Numbered from the stretch's first letter, positions 8,945-18,902 are shown. The stretch: DNA of 64,000 bases from Roseibium album (GCF_001404515.1 NZ_CXWE01000002.1:124001-188000), one strand, 5' to 3'. The notes: generated by a model not told the origin, from the sequence alone. Translations and numbers: made by a program.

Positions 8945-9850
8945 TCAGGAGTCCAGACGCAGCGATCTGAGAGATTTCGAGAGGATCCGGCACAACGAAT
9001 TCTCGATGGGGGTCTGGTTGCTGCGGCCCGGGATCAGGATGCCGATCCTGAGATCCTTCAGAAAACTGGACTTGAGAGAGATGTAACGCAACTTCCCGGC
9101 TTCAATTTCATTCAGGAACCCGATTTTCGAATAAAGGCCAACGCCATGCCCGCTCAGGATCATTGATCGGGCGAGCGGAAGAGAATTCGTGAAGCAGGCC
9201 GTTTTCAGCGGGACCTTGTCGTCGGAAAGTGCGAGATTCACGAGCGAGCGCTCCGTAAGCGCATCATAGGAGCGAATGAGCGAAAACGGTGTCAGATCCT
9301 CGATATCCAGTGCGTCGCGTTCTGCAAGAGGATGGTTCTTGTTGAGGATCGCCCCGATGGGAGCTGATTTCTCCGTGCGCAGCCTTACGCCCGGGTGAAG
9401 GTCGTTACAGAAGGAAACGCCGATCCCGGCATCCCCTTCGGCGACCGCACGAACGATTTCGTCCGGTTGCGCTGTCCTGATTGTATAGGTGATGTCCGGA
9501 TATTCACGGGCAAACTGGTCGATGACCGAGGGCAGAAGGCTCAAAGCAACGGAATCCAGTGACGCAATGTCAATGTGACCGGCACGCATCTCCCGAATGT
9601 CAGCGACAAGATGAAGTATCTTTTCGTAATCGAAAATCGTCTTCCTGCAATGTTCAAGGACAACAGCGCCTGCTGCCGTGAGTTCGACACCTTCCGCATG
9701 GCGGTCGAAGAGCCTTACGCCCAACTGCTGCTCGATGTCTAGAATCTTACGGTTCACCGATGACGAAGACACATGCAGGACCGAGGCGGCGCGCCGGATC
9801 GAACCCTGCCGGGCAACCTCATCAAAATAGTTCAGGAACTTGCTGTGCAT
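8945..9850 (-). CDS. LysR-family transcriptional regulator
   Basis: A 301-residue regulator with an N-terminal helix-turn-helix (FDEVARQGSIRRAASVLHVSSS, residues ~9-30) and a periplasmic-binding-like effector domain from about residue 90. The ATG at 9848-9850 has AGGA nine bases upstream; a TTG three codons earlier is less likely. It is divergent from the NitT/TauT-type importer operon, so it probably activates that operon in response to the imported compound or a CoA-linked intermediate. Confidence 0.88.
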   Translation of the reverse strand: MHSKFLNYFDEVARQGSIRRAASVLHVSSSSVNRKILDIEQQLGVRLFDRHAEGVELTAAGAVVLEHCRKTIFDYEKILHLVADIREMRAGHIDIASLDSVALSLLPSVIDQFAREYPDITYTIRTAQPDEIVRAVAEGDAGIGVSFCNDLHPGVRLRTEKSAPIGAILNKNHPLAERDALDIEDLTPFSLIRSYDALTERSLVNLALSDDKVPLKTACFTNSLPLARSMILSGHGVGLYSKIGFLNEIEAGKLRYISLKSSFLKDLRIGILIPGRSNQTPIENSLCRILSKSLRSLRLDS

Positions 9851-9866
9851 CCGGTTCAATCCTCAG

Positions 9867-9887
9867 GCGATGCAAAAAAGGCATCGC
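9867..9887. promoter_or_regulatory. Probable LysR box
   Basis: Perfect inverted repeat GCGATGC (9867-9873) / GCATCGC (9881-9887) with a 7-nt A-rich centre, just upstream of the LysR start and in the divergent promoter region. The geometry fits the T-N11-A class of LysR sites, so autoregulation and control of the importer operon are likely. Confidence 0.55.
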
Positions 9888-9985
9888 TATGTGCAAAACT
9901 AAATTCTATCCGCAGCACCCGGCACGCGTCTAGGCTGAAAGGAATAGGGAGATACAAAAAAAATCACCTACCAGGAGACGGACAC

Positions 9986-11017
9986 ATGACAAATTGGGGA
10001 CTTAATCGCCGGCATCTTCTTCAGGGCTTCGGCGCGGCCGCCGGTCTGGCGACAACAGGTACATTCTTTTCGATCGAACCGGCAAAGGCTGCTGACTTCA
10101 AGATCAAGATGCAGCTCGGCTGGCTTGCCTCGAACGGCATCCTTGGCGAGGTCATGGCCGACAAGCTCGGCTACTTTGCCGACGAAGGTCTGGAGTTGGA
10201 AATTATTCCGGGCGGACCGAATATCGACGGCGTGGCGTCGGTTGCATCGGGCGCAAACAATTTCGGTTCGATTTCATCGTCACCTTCACTGATGCTGGCG
10301 AGATCCGCAGGTCTGCCGATCAAATGTGTTGCAGCCGGTTATCAGCAGCATCCGTTCACCTACTTTTCCATGGAAAGCAATCCGGTACGCAAACCGGAGG
10401 ATCTGATCGGCAAGAAAGTCGCCACACAGGGCACAGCCAGAATTCTGCTTCGCGCACTTCTGGCCAAGAACGGCATCGAAGAGGATCAGGTGGAAGTATC
10501 GGTCATGGGTGGTGACATGGCACCGTTGAAGGTTGGTCAGGTCGATGTGGCAACAGGCTGGCAGACCAATGTCGGTGCGCTGTCCGTTCTCGGGGACGAG
10601 CGGGTCGACATGAAACTCTGGGACGCCGGAATACAGCTCTATGCCAATCCCTACTACACGACGGACGACGTTCTTCAGGAACATAGCGACAAGGTAATCG
10701 GTGCGATCCGCGCGATATCCAAGGGCTGGGGTGCCGTCTACGAAAACCCGACCGCCGGTGTCGACGCACTGGTCGAACGATACCCGAACCTCGACAAGGA
10801 CAGTGAAATGAAAGCTGTCGACCTGGTTCTGGGCTTCTCGTTCAACGACAAGACCAAGGCCGGTGGCTGGGGCATCATGACCACGGAGAACTGGCAGGAG
10901 CAGATCGACACCTATAACAGCCTTGAACAGTTCACCGGTGGAGCGCCGAAGGTCTCCGACATCATGACGCTGGACATTCTCGAGGCGACCAAAGATGCCC
11001 GTCCAACGTTTGGCTGA
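9986..11017 (+). CDS. NitT/TauT-type ABC substrate-binding protein, Tat-exported
   Basis: A 343-residue NMT1/SsuA-like binding protein. A twin-arginine signal ([19 protein letters not shown]) ends near SIEPAKA. The mature part begins with the family pattern [33 protein letters not shown], in which the protein grips a small anionic or heterocyclic ligand. The ATG at 9986 follows AGGAG by eight bases. Relatives bind sulfonates, nitrate, thiamin precursors and aromatic acids. The catabolic genes downstream suggest a compound degraded via CoA thioesters. Confidence 0.88.
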   Translation: MTNWGLNRRHLLQGFGAAAGLATTGTFFSIEPAKAADFKIKMQLGWLASNGILGEVMADKLGYFADEGLELEIIPGGPNIDGVASVASGANNFGSISSSPSLMLARSAGLPIKCVAAGYQQHPFTYFSMESNPVRKPEDLIGKKVATQGTARILLRALLAKNGIEEDQVEVSVMGGDMAPLKVGQVDVATGWQTNVGALSVLGDERVDMKLWDAGIQLYANPYYTTDDVLQEHSDKVIGAIRAISKGWGAVYENPTAGVDALVERYPNLDKDSEMKAVDLVLGFSFNDKTKAGGWGIMTTENWQEQIDTYNSLEQFTGGAPKVSDIMTLDILEATKDARPTFG

Positions 11018-11816
11018 TATTGCGGACGAAGGTCCACATCAGGACATGGCAAGCCGCAATGTTGCGGCCTGCCTGTCCGGGGCATCGGTGAAGTTCGGAA
11101 GCTTCACCGCACTTGAAGACATCAGCCTGGAAATCGGCGAAGGCGAATTCTGGACGATATTGGGACCATCGGGCTGCGGCAAATCCACTATGTTACGGTT
11201 GGTATCCGACCTTGTTCCTACCGCAACGGGAAACGTTGAAATCCTGGGCAAGACAACGGAAGCAGCCCGTCTCGCACGCGAATTCGCGTTCGTCTTTCAA
11301 GACGCGACCCTGTTGCCCTGGCGCAGTGCCCTGAAGAACGTGGAACTGCCGCTGGAGATGGGCCGCAAACGGGGTCTGAAAATCCCGATGTCGGACAAGA
11401 GCCCGCAGGATCTGCTTGATCTGGTCGGGTTGAAAGGCCGCGAAGACGCGTTGCCGCACGAATTGTCAGGCGGTATGCGCCAGCGCGTTGCCATTGCCAG
11501 GGCGCTGGTTTGCAAACCGAAGCTCCTGCTGATGGACGAACCGTTCGGCGCACTCGACGAGATGACGCGCGACCATTTGAATCTGCAGCTTCGCGACATC
11601 TGGCGCGAGACCGGTGTCACCATTCTTTTCGTTACCCATTCGATCCCCGAAGCGGTTTTCCTGGGGCAGAAAGTGCTCATGCTGCGGGCAAACCCGGGCC
11701 GGGTGAAGCAGGTCGTCGACATTGACCTGCCTTCAGAACGCGAAATCGCATTGCGTGAAACCCCCGAATTCAACCGGTATTGCGGCCAGCTTCGCCGGCT
11801 TCTGGAGGAGTGCTGA
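10995..11816 (+). CDS. NitT/TauT-type ABC ATP-binding protein
   Basis: A 273-residue ATPase of the SsuB/TauB class: Walker [10 protein letters not shown], the class-specific Q-loop [21 protein letters not shown], signature [15 protein letters not shown], Walker B LLLMDEP and the switch histidine in FVTHSIPEA. The first ATG (10995) overlaps the end of the binding-protein gene by 23 bp and has a GAGG nine bases upstream. An ATG at 11046 would give a length closer to homologues, so the true start is uncertain. The stop overlaps the permease start by one base. Confidence 0.9.
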   Translation: MPVQRLADIADEGPHQDMASRNVAACLSGASVKFGSFTALEDISLEIGEGEFWTILGPSGCGKSTMLRLVSDLVPTATGNVEILGKTTEAARLAREFAFVFQDATLLPWRSALKNVELPLEMGRKRGLKIPMSDKSPQDLLDLVGLKGREDALPHELSGGMRQRVAIARALVCKPKLLLMDEPFGALDEMTRDHLNLQLRDIWRETGVTILFVTHSIPEAVFLGQKVLMLRANPGRVKQVVDIDLPSEREIALRETPEFNRYCGQLRRLLEEC

Positions 11817-12619
11817 TGTCCCTGGTTCAAGTCTCCGCACAAGCTGAAGACCCGAAACCGACTGTGCTTGACCAGATCAGGCTGCGCGCGGGCAGCGTAG
11901 CGATCCCGCTCGGTACCGCCGTCTCGCTGCTTCTCATTTGGCAGATCGGTGTGAGACTGTTCGAGGTGCCGACTTATATCGCCCCGGCACCTACGGATGT
12001 TCTGGCCGTTTTCACCAATGAATTCGCTCTGCTGATGAGGAACTTCTGGCCGACCCTGATCGAGAGCCTGTCGGGTTTCCTGGTCGGTAATCTGGCTGCG
12101 ATCCTGATTGCTGTCGCATTTGTGCACAGCCAGTCAATCGAAAAAGCGTTTTTCCCGATCGCCGTCTTCATCAATACGATCCCGATCCTCGCCATCGCAC
12201 CGATACTCGTGCTGATTTTCGGAGCCGGCATGACCGCAAAAGTGGTGATCGCGGCACTGATCTGCTTTTTCCCGACCCTGGTGAACATGGTACGCGGTTT
12301 GCAGGCCGTGTCGCCGCAAACGCTTGAGCTTGCCCGGATTTTGTCGGCTTCCAAGTCGGAGGTTTTCTGGAAAATCCGCCTGCCGTCTTCGCTGCCGTTT
12401 CTCTTCTCCGCCTTGAAGATCGCTGCAACGACCTGCGTGATCGGGGCAATTGTAGGCGAATGGATCGGTGCGGATGTCGGATTGGGTGCGCTGATCATAG
12501 ACAGCACTTTCAATTTCCGCTCACCGCTTCTCTACGCGACGGTTTTCGTGTCTTCCGGGCTGTCGGTGCTTCTCTTCACTGCCGTTTCTGTCGCCGAGAA
12601 ACTCGTCATTCGCTGGTAG
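11816..12619 (+). CDS. NitT/TauT-type ABC permease
   Basis: A 267-residue permease with about six membrane segments after a polar tail of some 35 residues. The EAA-type loop (LELARILSASKSEVFWKIRLPSSLP) is near residue 175. The start ATG lies in TGATG, overlapping the ATPase stop by one base, with GGAGGAG upstream; the longer frame at 11780 is not needed. SsuC-class permeases act as homodimers, which fits the single permease gene. Confidence 0.9.
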   Translation: MSLVQVSAQAEDPKPTVLDQIRLRAGSVAIPLGTAVSLLLIWQIGVRLFEVPTYIAPAPTDVLAVFTNEFALLMRNFWPTLIESLSGFLVGNLAAILIAVAFVHSQSIEKAFFPIAVFINTIPILAIAPILVLIFGAGMTAKVVIAALICFFPTLVNMVRGLQAVSPQTLELARILSASKSEVFWKIRLPSSLPFLFSALKIAATTCVIGAIVGEWIGADVGLGALIIDSTFNFRSPLLYATVFVSSGLSVLLFTAVSVAEKLVIRW

Positions 12620-12671
12620 CGGACCTGACCTTTCAAAAGCGATTGAGATTTTAGAACAAGGAACAAGGATT

Positions 12672-14039
12672 ATGGCAGAGCGTCATACAACCACGGTCCA
12701 GGTGGAAGGGGCGCAGGTCCCCGTTGTTGCAGATTGCGATGTTGTCGTTGTCGGCGCGGGACCCGCAGGCCACGCGGCCTCGGTCTCGGCAGCCCGGAAC
12801 GGCGCCTCGGTAACGCTTCTGGAGCGATATCACCATCTTGGAGGCATGGCTTCAGGCGGCATGGTGCTGGTACTGGACGACATGGTGAACGAGGGCAATG
12901 AAATCGTCACGACCGGGGTTGTCAGCGAATTCGTCGAACGTATGGAGCGCCAGGATGCCGCCGTCTACCCACCGCCGGCAGAATGTCAGACCAATTGGGA
13001 CATGTGGCAAAAGTGGTCTCGTTGGGGCTGTATCGACTTCCACAAGGCCATGATGCCGCAGCCGATCATTCACGCCGTCGCATTTGACCCCGATGCCTGG
13101 AAACGCGTCAGTCTCGACATGGTGGTCGAGGCGAAGGTGAACCTGCGCACACACAGCTGGTTTTCAGATGTTCTGATGGAAAACGGACGTATTACCGGCG
13201 TGATAGCGCAGACCAAGCTCGGTCGGCAGGCTATCCGCGCCAAATACGTGGTTGATGCCACCGGTGACCTGGATGTCGGCGTGGCGGCCGGGGCGAAGTA
13301 CATCGACGGCCAGTATATTGTCACGACGGTGTTCCGCCTCTCGAACGTCGACACCGACAAGGCCGTGGCGTTCGAATTCTCCGATCCCGAGACATACAAG
13401 AAGCTCGACCGCGAAGCGCGGCGCCGGATTGGCGGGGCCTGGGGCATGTGGTGGCTCAAAACGCCGATACCCGGCGTTGTGTGGTGCAATTGCCCGCACA
13501 TGCCCGGGTATGACGGGCTCTCGGTTGAGGACATGGTTGCCTCTGAAATAGAGGGCCGCGAGCGGATGATGAAACTCCACAAGTTCGCAAAAGAGAACAT
13601 TCCCGGCTTCGAAAACGCCACAATGCTAGGCGCCGCCGAGCAAATGGGTGTCCGGCAGACACGGATGCTGCAGGGCGAGTATGTCGTCAACAAGGATGAC
13701 GTGAAATCAAGGCGCTATTTCACCGACACGGTTTGCCGTGGCCGCGATTACTACACGCCGTATCGCGCATTGCTTCCCAAGGGCATCGACAATCTGATTG
13801 TCGCCGGTCGTCACTACTCGGTTGAAAGTGATGCTCAAAAACTGTCACGCGAAATCCCCCCCTGCATGGCACAGGGCGAAGCTGCGGGCGTCGCAACTGC
13901 CTTGGCGCTGAACGGCGACGTTCCACTGCGCATGGTCGATCACACGGCCATCCAGAAACAGATGCGCGCACAGGGCGCAGACCCGGGAGACAGGCCGTCG
14001 CCGAACGCACTCATCGAAGACAACGTCGCGGCGGAATAA
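12672..14039 (+). CDS. FAD-dependent oxidoreductase, catabolic
   Basis: A 455-residue flavoprotein. The Rossmann FAD motif VVVGAGPAGHAASVSAARNG is at residues ~26-45, followed by ERYHHLGGMASGGMV, typical of the FAD_oxidored (PF12831-like) family. A second nucleotide-contact segment near the C-terminus reads NLIVAGRHYSVESDAQ, then PPCMAQGEAAGVATALA. Such enzymes oxidise or reduce C-C or C-N bonds in organic acids. It lies between the importer and a CoA transferase and probably oxidises the imported substrate, perhaps passing electrons to the ferredoxin encoded at 15993. The substrate is unknown. Confidence 0.82.
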   Translation: MAERHTTTVQVEGAQVPVVADCDVVVVGAGPAGHAASVSAARNGASVTLLERYHHLGGMASGGMVLVLDDMVNEGNEIVTTGVVSEFVERMERQDAAVYPPPAECQTNWDMWQKWSRWGCIDFHKAMMPQPIIHAVAFDPDAWKRVSLDMVVEAKVNLRTHSWFSDVLMENGRITGVIAQTKLGRQAIRAKYVVDATGDLDVGVAAGAKYIDGQYIVTTVFRLSNVDTDKAVAFEFSDPETYKKLDREARRRIGGAWGMWWLKTPIPGVVWCNCPHMPGYDGLSVEDMVASEIEGRERMMKLHKFAKENIPGFENATMLGAAEQMGVRQTRMLQGEYVVNKDDVKSRRYFTDTVCRGRDYYTPYRALLPKGIDNLIVAGRHYSVESDAQKLSREIPPCMAQGEAAGVATALALNGDVPLRMVDHTAIQKQMRAQGADPGDRPSPNALIEDNVAAE

Positions 14040-14050
14040 CAGAGGTTTTC

Positions 14051-15217
14051 ATGTCAGAGAATATCATGCCACTCGATGGCATTCGCATCATTGACTTTAC
14101 GCAGGTCATGTTGGGCCCGTGCGCAACCCAGATGCTTGGTGATTTCGGAGCAGACATCATCAAGATCGAACGACCGGGCACCGGAGACCTGAGCCGTGGG
14201 TTTTATGGATTGCAGACCGAAGAAGCATTGAACAATGCCGTTTTCGCGTCATTGAACCGGAACAAGCGCTCGATCGAGATCGACACGAAGTCCGAAGCCG
14301 GACACAAGCAGGTTCTCGATCTGGTCAAGACTGCCGACGTGGTGGTCGACAATTTTCGCGCAGGCGTGATGGATCGTCTCGGCTTCGGGTATGACGCCCT
14401 TTCGAAAATCAACCCGAAAGTGATCTGTGCCTCCGGAACCGGCTTCGGATCGACCGGCCCTTATGCCCACAAGGGCGGACAGGACGTTCTGGCGCAGGCA
14501 ATGACCGGCGTCATGGAAAAGACCCAGGACCCGTCGATTCCCAAGTCGATCTATCCGACAACATTGTGCGACTATTCGGCCGGGATGCATCTGGTTCAGG
14601 GAATTCTGGCAGCCTTGCTGATGCGCGACAAAACAGGTCATGGTCAGAAAGTTGAGGTCTCGCTCTACGACAGCATGATCGCGATGCAGATGCAGGAAGC
14701 GGCTCAGTGGTCCAAACACAGGGAGGTATTGAACTGGGCTGCCATGCCCCTGACAGGTGTCTTCGACACAAGCGATGGTGCCATCGTGATCGTGGGTGCG
14801 TTCAAGGCGAACCCGCTTCAGGATATCTGCACAGCTCTGGAAATCGAGGACCTGTCTCCCGACTATCCGACCCTGGAGACCCAACGCAAGCACAAGCCAT
14901 TTCTTCAGGCACGGTTCTCGGAGGCGATTGCCGGGAATACGTCGTCCTATTGGCTTGAGAGGCTGGAAGCCCAGGACCTGCTCTGCGCACCGGTCCGCTC
15001 GCTTGGGGAAGCCCTGGCAGATCCGCAGACCGAAATCAACGGCATGCTGCAGTCGATCGACCATCCCGTTCTTGGAGACATCACGCTTGCCGGGTCTCCC
15101 GTTCACCTGAGCAAAGCACCAATGATCGTGAGGCATCTGCCGCCCCGCCTCGGTCAGCACACCGATGAAGTGCTTCAGGAACTGGCGATGTTTCTGAACA
15201 ACGAGGCGGCTGAATGA
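14051..15217 (+). CDS. Class III (CaiB/BaiF) CoA transferase
   Basis: A 388-residue protein starting with the family pattern PLDGIRIIDFTQVMLGPCATQMLGDFGADIIKIE. The catalytic aspartate expected in family III transferases is in VEVSLYDSMIA near residue 205. It moves CoA from a donor such as succinyl-CoA or acetyl-CoA onto a carboxylic acid without free energy input. Positioned directly ahead of an enoyl-CoA hydratase, it probably activates the oxidised substrate. Its end overlaps the next gene by 4 bp (ATGA). Confidence 0.9.
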   Translation: MSENIMPLDGIRIIDFTQVMLGPCATQMLGDFGADIIKIERPGTGDLSRGFYGLQTEEALNNAVFASLNRNKRSIEIDTKSEAGHKQVLDLVKTADVVVDNFRAGVMDRLGFGYDALSKINPKVICASGTGFGSTGPYAHKGGQDVLAQAMTGVMEKTQDPSIPKSIYPTTLCDYSAGMHLVQGILAALLMRDKTGHGQKVEVSLYDSMIAMQMQEAAQWSKHREVLNWAAMPLTGVFDTSDGAIVIVGAFKANPLQDICTALEIEDLSPDYPTLETQRKHKPFLQARFSEAIAGNTSSYWLERLEAQDLLCAPVRSLGEALADPQTEINGMLQSIDHPVLGDITLAGSPVHLSKAPMIVRHLPPRLGQHTDEVLQELAMFLNNEAAE

Positions 15218-15987
15218 GTGTCGAGTTCGAAGTTTCGGGACATGTCGCACGCGTGACGATCAACCGGCCCGACAGTCTGAACGCGGTGGACAGTGCGACC
15301 CATGCCCGGCTTGCAGAGGTCTGGGACGAAGTCGAGCGCAAACCGGAAATCCGGTGCGCCGTTCTGACCGGTGCAGGTACGAGGGCGTTTTGCGCCGGCG
15401 CCGACCTGAAAGAAGAAACCGGACTGTCCGGAATGCAATACTGGAAACGTATCAGCACGTCCGGTTTTTCGGGAATTGCGCTGCGTAGGATGTCGACACC
15501 TGTGATCGCCCGGGTCAATGGCCTTGCGCTTGGCGGTGGACTGGAAATGGTTCTCGGGTGCGACATCGTCATTGCCGCCGACACGGCGCGCTTCGGCCTG
15601 CCTGAAGCCAAGGTCGGCCGTGTGCCCCTGGATGGCGGCATGGTGCTGCTTCCCCGGTTGATGCCGCGAAACATCGCAATGGGAATGATGATGACCGGCC
15701 AGCTTCTGGAAGCATCCGAAATGGAGCGTCACGGGCTGCTGAACGCTGTCGTTTCACCTGAACAGCTGGATGAGGAAACGGACCGTTGGGTCGCCGAACT
15801 CCTGAAGTGTGCACCACTGAGCCTGCAGGCCATCAAGGCGGTCGCCCGGCAGACGGCGCATCTGCCGTTGCAGGACGCCTTTCAGTACCCGACAAGGGAA
15901 CTTGAGGCAGCACTGAATTCAAGTGACGCTGACGAAGGTGTTGCCGCGTTCCGGGACAAGAGGGCACCTGTCTGGAAAGGAAACTGA
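15214..15987 (+). CDS. Enoyl-CoA hydratase/isomerase family protein
   Basis: A 257-residue crotonase-fold enzyme. The oxyanion-hole segments [10 protein letters not shown] (~residue 58) and [28 protein letters not shown] (~107-135) are intact. The segment that reads PGAGGTQRLPR in true hydratases is [16 protein letters not shown] here, so the reaction may be a related hydration, isomerisation, or ring-cleaving hydrolysis of a CoA thioester. It is translationally coupled to the CoA transferase by an ATGA overlap, so both enzymes probably work on the same CoA ester. Confidence 0.88.
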   Translation: MSVEFEVSGHVARVTINRPDSLNAVDSATHARLAEVWDEVERKPEIRCAVLTGAGTRAFCAGADLKEETGLSGMQYWKRISTSGFSGIALRRMSTPVIARVNGLALGGGLEMVLGCDIVIAADTARFGLPEAKVGRVPLDGGMVLLPRLMPRNIAMGMMMTGQLLEASEMERHGLLNAVVSPEQLDEETDRWVAELLKCAPLSLQAIKAVARQTAHLPLQDAFQYPTRELEAALNSSDADEGVAAFRDKRAPVWKGN

Positions 15988-15992
15988 ACCGG

Positions 15993-16340
15993 ATGACCCT
16001 TGTGATCACGAGCACCTGCATTGATGTCAAGGACGGCATATGCACGACGGTATGCCCCGTCGATTGTATCTACGAGGGCGAACGCATGTTCTACATTCAC
16101 CCGACCGAGTGTATCGAGTGCGGTATGTGCGAGAGTATTTGCCCGGTAGACGCAATCCGCTATGCCGATGAAGTCGAAGATGCCGAGCACGCCTTTATTG
16201 CAGTGAACGATGCAGCCTTCAGGAACGAGGCCGACGCCCTTTTGGAACCGGGTGGGTGGACAAAGGGCGATGATCCTCTCAAGGATCCGCCCGGATTGAC
16301 GGCCCTCGCCGCACAGCGAGCCGACGCAGGGGTGGTCTGA
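15993..16340 (+). CDS. Ferredoxin, 7Fe type (3Fe-4S plus 4Fe-4S)
   Basis: A 115-residue ferredoxin. Cysteines at 9, 17 and 21, then Cys25, precede [12 protein letters not shown] at 40-51, the same layout as FdxA-type 7Fe ferredoxins with one 3Fe-4S and one 4Fe-4S cluster. Wording such as [13 protein letters not shown] and [12 protein letters not shown] is typical. Its stop overlaps the next start (TGATGG). Within this operon it is a likely electron carrier for the FAD oxidoreductase; a general housekeeping role is less likely given the position. Confidence 0.88.
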   Translation: MTLVITSTCIDVKDGICTTVCPVDCIYEGERMFYIHPTECIECGMCESICPVDAIRYADEVEDAEHAFIAVNDAAFRNEADALLEPGGWTKGDDPLKDPPGLTALAAQRADAGVV

Positions 16341-17209
16341 TGGAAGGCGTGATCGCAGCAGTCCCAACGCCGGTCGACACGACCTGTTCGCCGATGCGAG
16401 AGCCGTTTATCGAGCATTGCAACTGGATACTCAGGAACGGTGGCGACGGTCTGAATGTTCTCGGTTCGACCGGTGAAGCCAATTCATTCGACAATGCGTC
16501 ACGGCGGCAGGTGATGGCCTGGGCCGTCGAAGCGTTTCCCAAGGAACGCCTCATGGTCGGCACGGGCACACCATCGCTTCAGGAGACCGTCGCACTTACG
16601 ACCTTTGCCGATGACCTCGGCTTTCCCATCGCTCTGGTACTGCCACCATACTATTACAAACCCCTGTCACCGTCGGGCCTGCAGGCATGGTACCTCGCGC
16701 TCCATGATGCTCTGGGGTCACGCGACATTCAGATCTATTTCTACAATTTCCCCCAGATGACAGGAATTTCCATACCTGTCGAAGTCATTTCGGACCTGGT
16801 GTCGGTCGCGCCAAACCGGTTCACGGGTATCAAGGATTCCTCAGGTGACCTGGACTATTGCCGCTCGATTGTTTCAACCTGCCCTTCCCTGAACGTCTTT
16901 CCGAGTTCTGAAACAGTCCTGCAAAGTGCTGCAGTTGACGGTTTTGCAGGATGCATCTCGGCGAGCGTTAACGTCACCGCTCCGATCGCCGCGCAAGCCT
17001 GGTCCAGACGGGCTGCACCGCCAAGGACGATCAGTGATGAAATCGCACGCCAGCGTGGCTTGCTTGCGGGTCCGACACTGATACCCGGCATCAAGTTTCT
17101 GGTAGGCCTCAGATCGAATGACATCGGGTGGCGCCGGGTGTTGCCACCCTTTACAGCCTTGCCGGAAACCGTTGGCGAGCAACTGAGCAAAAATCTGGAC
17201 GGGAGCTGA
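16340..17209 (+). CDS. DapA/NanA-family lyase or aldolase
   Basis: A 289-residue TIM-barrel class I aldolase of the dihydrodipicolinate synthase superfamily. The substrate loop GSTGEAN is near residue 48, the catalytic Tyr in FYNFPQ near 137, and the Schiff-base Lys in RFTGIKDSSGDLDY near 164. Members cleave or form bonds to pyruvate-like keto acids. DapA proper carries GTTGE, so this is more likely a catabolic paralogue that releases pyruvate or an aldehyde at the end of the pathway encoded by this operon. Confidence 0.82.
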   Translation: MEGVIAAVPTPVDTTCSPMREPFIEHCNWILRNGGDGLNVLGSTGEANSFDNASRRQVMAWAVEAFPKERLMVGTGTPSLQETVALTTFADDLGFPIALVLPPYYYKPLSPSGLQAWYLALHDALGSRDIQIYFYNFPQMTGISIPVEVISDLVSVAPNRFTGIKDSSGDLDYCRSIVSTCPSLNVFPSSETVLQSAAVDGFAGCISASVNVTAPIAAQAWSRRAAPPRTISDEIARQRGLLAGPTLIPGIKFLVGLRSNDIGWRRVLPPFTALPETVGEQLSKNLDGS

Positions 17210-17214
17210 AGAGG

Positions 17215-17670
17215 ATGGCAGACGCACAGACATGGAACGGGCGCTTCATGGCGCTCTGCGACCATATCTCCCTGTGGTCTGAAGATCGTGATTTTCAGGT
17301 TGGGTGCGTCATAGTATCTCCCGCTGGCCATGAAATCAGATCCACTGGATACAACGGATTGTCGCGTGGGGTTTCACCCGCCGATCCGGCGAGATTTGAT
17401 CGGAAAAGCGGCGAGAAATTCTTCTGGTTCGAGCATGCGGAGAGGAACGCGATCTATAATGCGGCACGTGCCGGGATCTGCCTCGCCGGTTGCACTTTGT
17501 ATGTCAACCGGTTTCCCTGCGCGGACTGTGGCCGGGCAATCATCCAGACCGGCATTCCACAAATCGTTGCACCGCCCATTCCTCAATCGGACGGAGCCCT
17601 CGACCACAGTTTTCAGGTGTCACGCCAGATGCTGCACGAGGCCGGGATACGCGTTTTGGAATTCCGGTAA
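17215..17670 (+). CDS. Zinc-dependent cytidine/dCMP-deaminase-like protein
   Basis: A 151-residue deaminase-fold protein. The zinc ligands and proton shuttle are present: His74-Ala-Glu76 (WFEHAERNAIYNAA) and Pro101-Cys102-x-x-Cys105 (FPCADCGRAII). The ATG at 17215 has GAAGAGG just upstream; a longer frame from 17128 lies inside the previous gene. Deaminases of this fold act on cytosine, guanine, dCMP and related amino-heterocycles. As the last gene of an importer/CoA-pathway operon it suggests the substrate is an amino-heterocycle; nucleotide salvage is the alternative. Confidence 0.83.
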   Translation: MADAQTWNGRFMALCDHISLWSEDRDFQVGCVIVSPAGHEIRSTGYNGLSRGVSPADPARFDRKSGEKFFWFEHAERNAIYNAARAGICLAGCTLYVNRFPCADCGRAIIQTGIPQIVAPPIPQSDGALDHSFQVSRQMLHEAGIRVLEFR

Positions 17671-17786
17671 AGCCTGAAAAATACCGGGTGCTGATGACGT
17701 GCACCTGCAACCGGGAACGGTCCTGCGGAGATCAGGAACTCGCCGAGCCGGGCGCTTTGTTATCGCAGCGCCGTGCACCGACCGGC

Positions 17787-18797
17787 TCACAACCGCAGAC
17801 GAACGGTCCGGCCCGACGTCAGACGCTTTCTGTCCGGTCGCGCTTCCCGCTGCAAAACATAGATTCCGCTGAAAATGATGACCAGTATCCCGGACAAGGT
17901 AAGACCTGAAGGCACTTCCGCCCACACAAGAAACCCCCAGAAAACCGCAAGAGGCATTGCAACGAATTCAAATGGGGCAACCACGCTCACGGGTGAAATT
18001 CGATATCCTTGCGCAAGGCAGTAGAAGCCGAATGCGGAAATCACGCCACAAACGGCAATCAGGAACGCATCACCGGCTGTTGGCACAACCCAGTCACGCA
18101 GCAGGAAGGCAATACTCGGATGATGGGAAGCCGCATCTGTCTGGCCGCCCAGAAACAATCCTGCCAGTCCGCTGACCACGATAAACGTCGACATGGCGTA
18201 GAACGCGAGTGATGAACCGGTTTGTGATTTCCCGATATGGCGCGTGATTATGATGCTGATCGCATAGGCCACGGCGGCCAGTATGGGCAGGATCATCTCG
18301 GCTGAAACGTCTCCGTCGGTGGGACCGACAATCATCATCACGCCGACAAATCCGGCAAGCACTGCCGCCATACGCCGAATTCCGACAGTTTCGCGCAGCA
18401 ATATCACGGACAGCAGCGTGACGATCAAAGGCGATAAAAAGAAGATTGCAGTCGAGACGGCAAGCGGCAATGCCTGCAAAGCCATGTAATAGAAAGTATA
18501 GGATGTCAACGCGAGAAGCCCCCGCAGTATGTTCAGCCAGGGGTGAGAAACTTTCAGCGTCTCCAGGCCGCCACTAAAGATAACAAACACAAAAATGGGA
18601 ACTATGGCCACCAATCCTCGAAAGAACATTATCTCGAATCCCGGGTAAGTACTCCCAAGGGTCCTGATCAAGACATCCTGAATACTGAAAACACTGATAC
18701 CAAGGGTAATAAGAACAATTCCCTGAACCGACCCGTCAATTTCCGGATGAAGCTTTGCACCCTTGAGCAGAAGGCCCTGCTTGAGATTGGTTGTCAT
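17787..18797 (-). CDS. EamA/DMT-family transporter
   Basis: A 336-residue membrane protein with two EamA repeats and about ten membrane segments. The repeat ends are recognisable as FLSPLIVTLLSVILLRETVG and APFEFVAMPLAVFWGFLVWAEVP. A 25-residue polar N-terminus precedes the first segment. It is divergent from a LysR gene with a palindrome between them, so export of a metabolite under LysR control is likely. Its 3' end converges on the deaminase gene. Substrate unknown. Confidence 0.87.
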   Translation of the reverse strand: MTTNLKQGLLLKGAKLHPEIDGSVQGIVLITLGISVFSIQDVLIRTLGSTYPGFEIMFFRGLVAIVPIFVFVIFSGGLETLKVSHPWLNILRGLLALTSYTFYYMALQALPLAVSTAIFFLSPLIVTLLSVILLRETVGIRRMAAVLAGFVGVMMIVGPTDGDVSAEMILPILAAVAYAISIIITRHIGKSQTGSSLAFYAMSTFIVVSGLAGLFLGGQTDAASHHPSIAFLLRDWVVPTAGDAFLIAVCGVISAFGFYCLAQGYRISPVSVVAPFEFVAMPLAVFWGFLVWAEVPSGLTLSGILVIIFSGIYVLQREARPDRKRLTSGRTVRLRL

Positions 18798-18881
18798 GCC
18801 CTAACTGCCTTCCCGATATCGCGGATAAGGCGAATAATGAGCAACAACAATCGATCTGAAAAACGAAATAATATGATAAGC

Positions 18882-18902
18882 TCAATCGATTATTCCGATT
18901 GA
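18882..18902. promoter_or_regulatory. Probable LysR box
   Basis: Perfect inverted repeat TCAATCG (18882-18888) / CGATTGA (18896-18902) with a 7-nt AT-rich centre, ending 15 bp before the LysR start. The position fits autorepression and control of the divergent transporter. The arm length and centre match the site at 9867. Confidence 0.55.

Noticed and set aside
16340-17209. Calling the DapA-family gene sialic acid lyase (nanA)
   Set aside because: It is inside the NitT/TauT catabolic operon, about 30 kb from the nan cluster, and the family is too broad to assign by fold alone.
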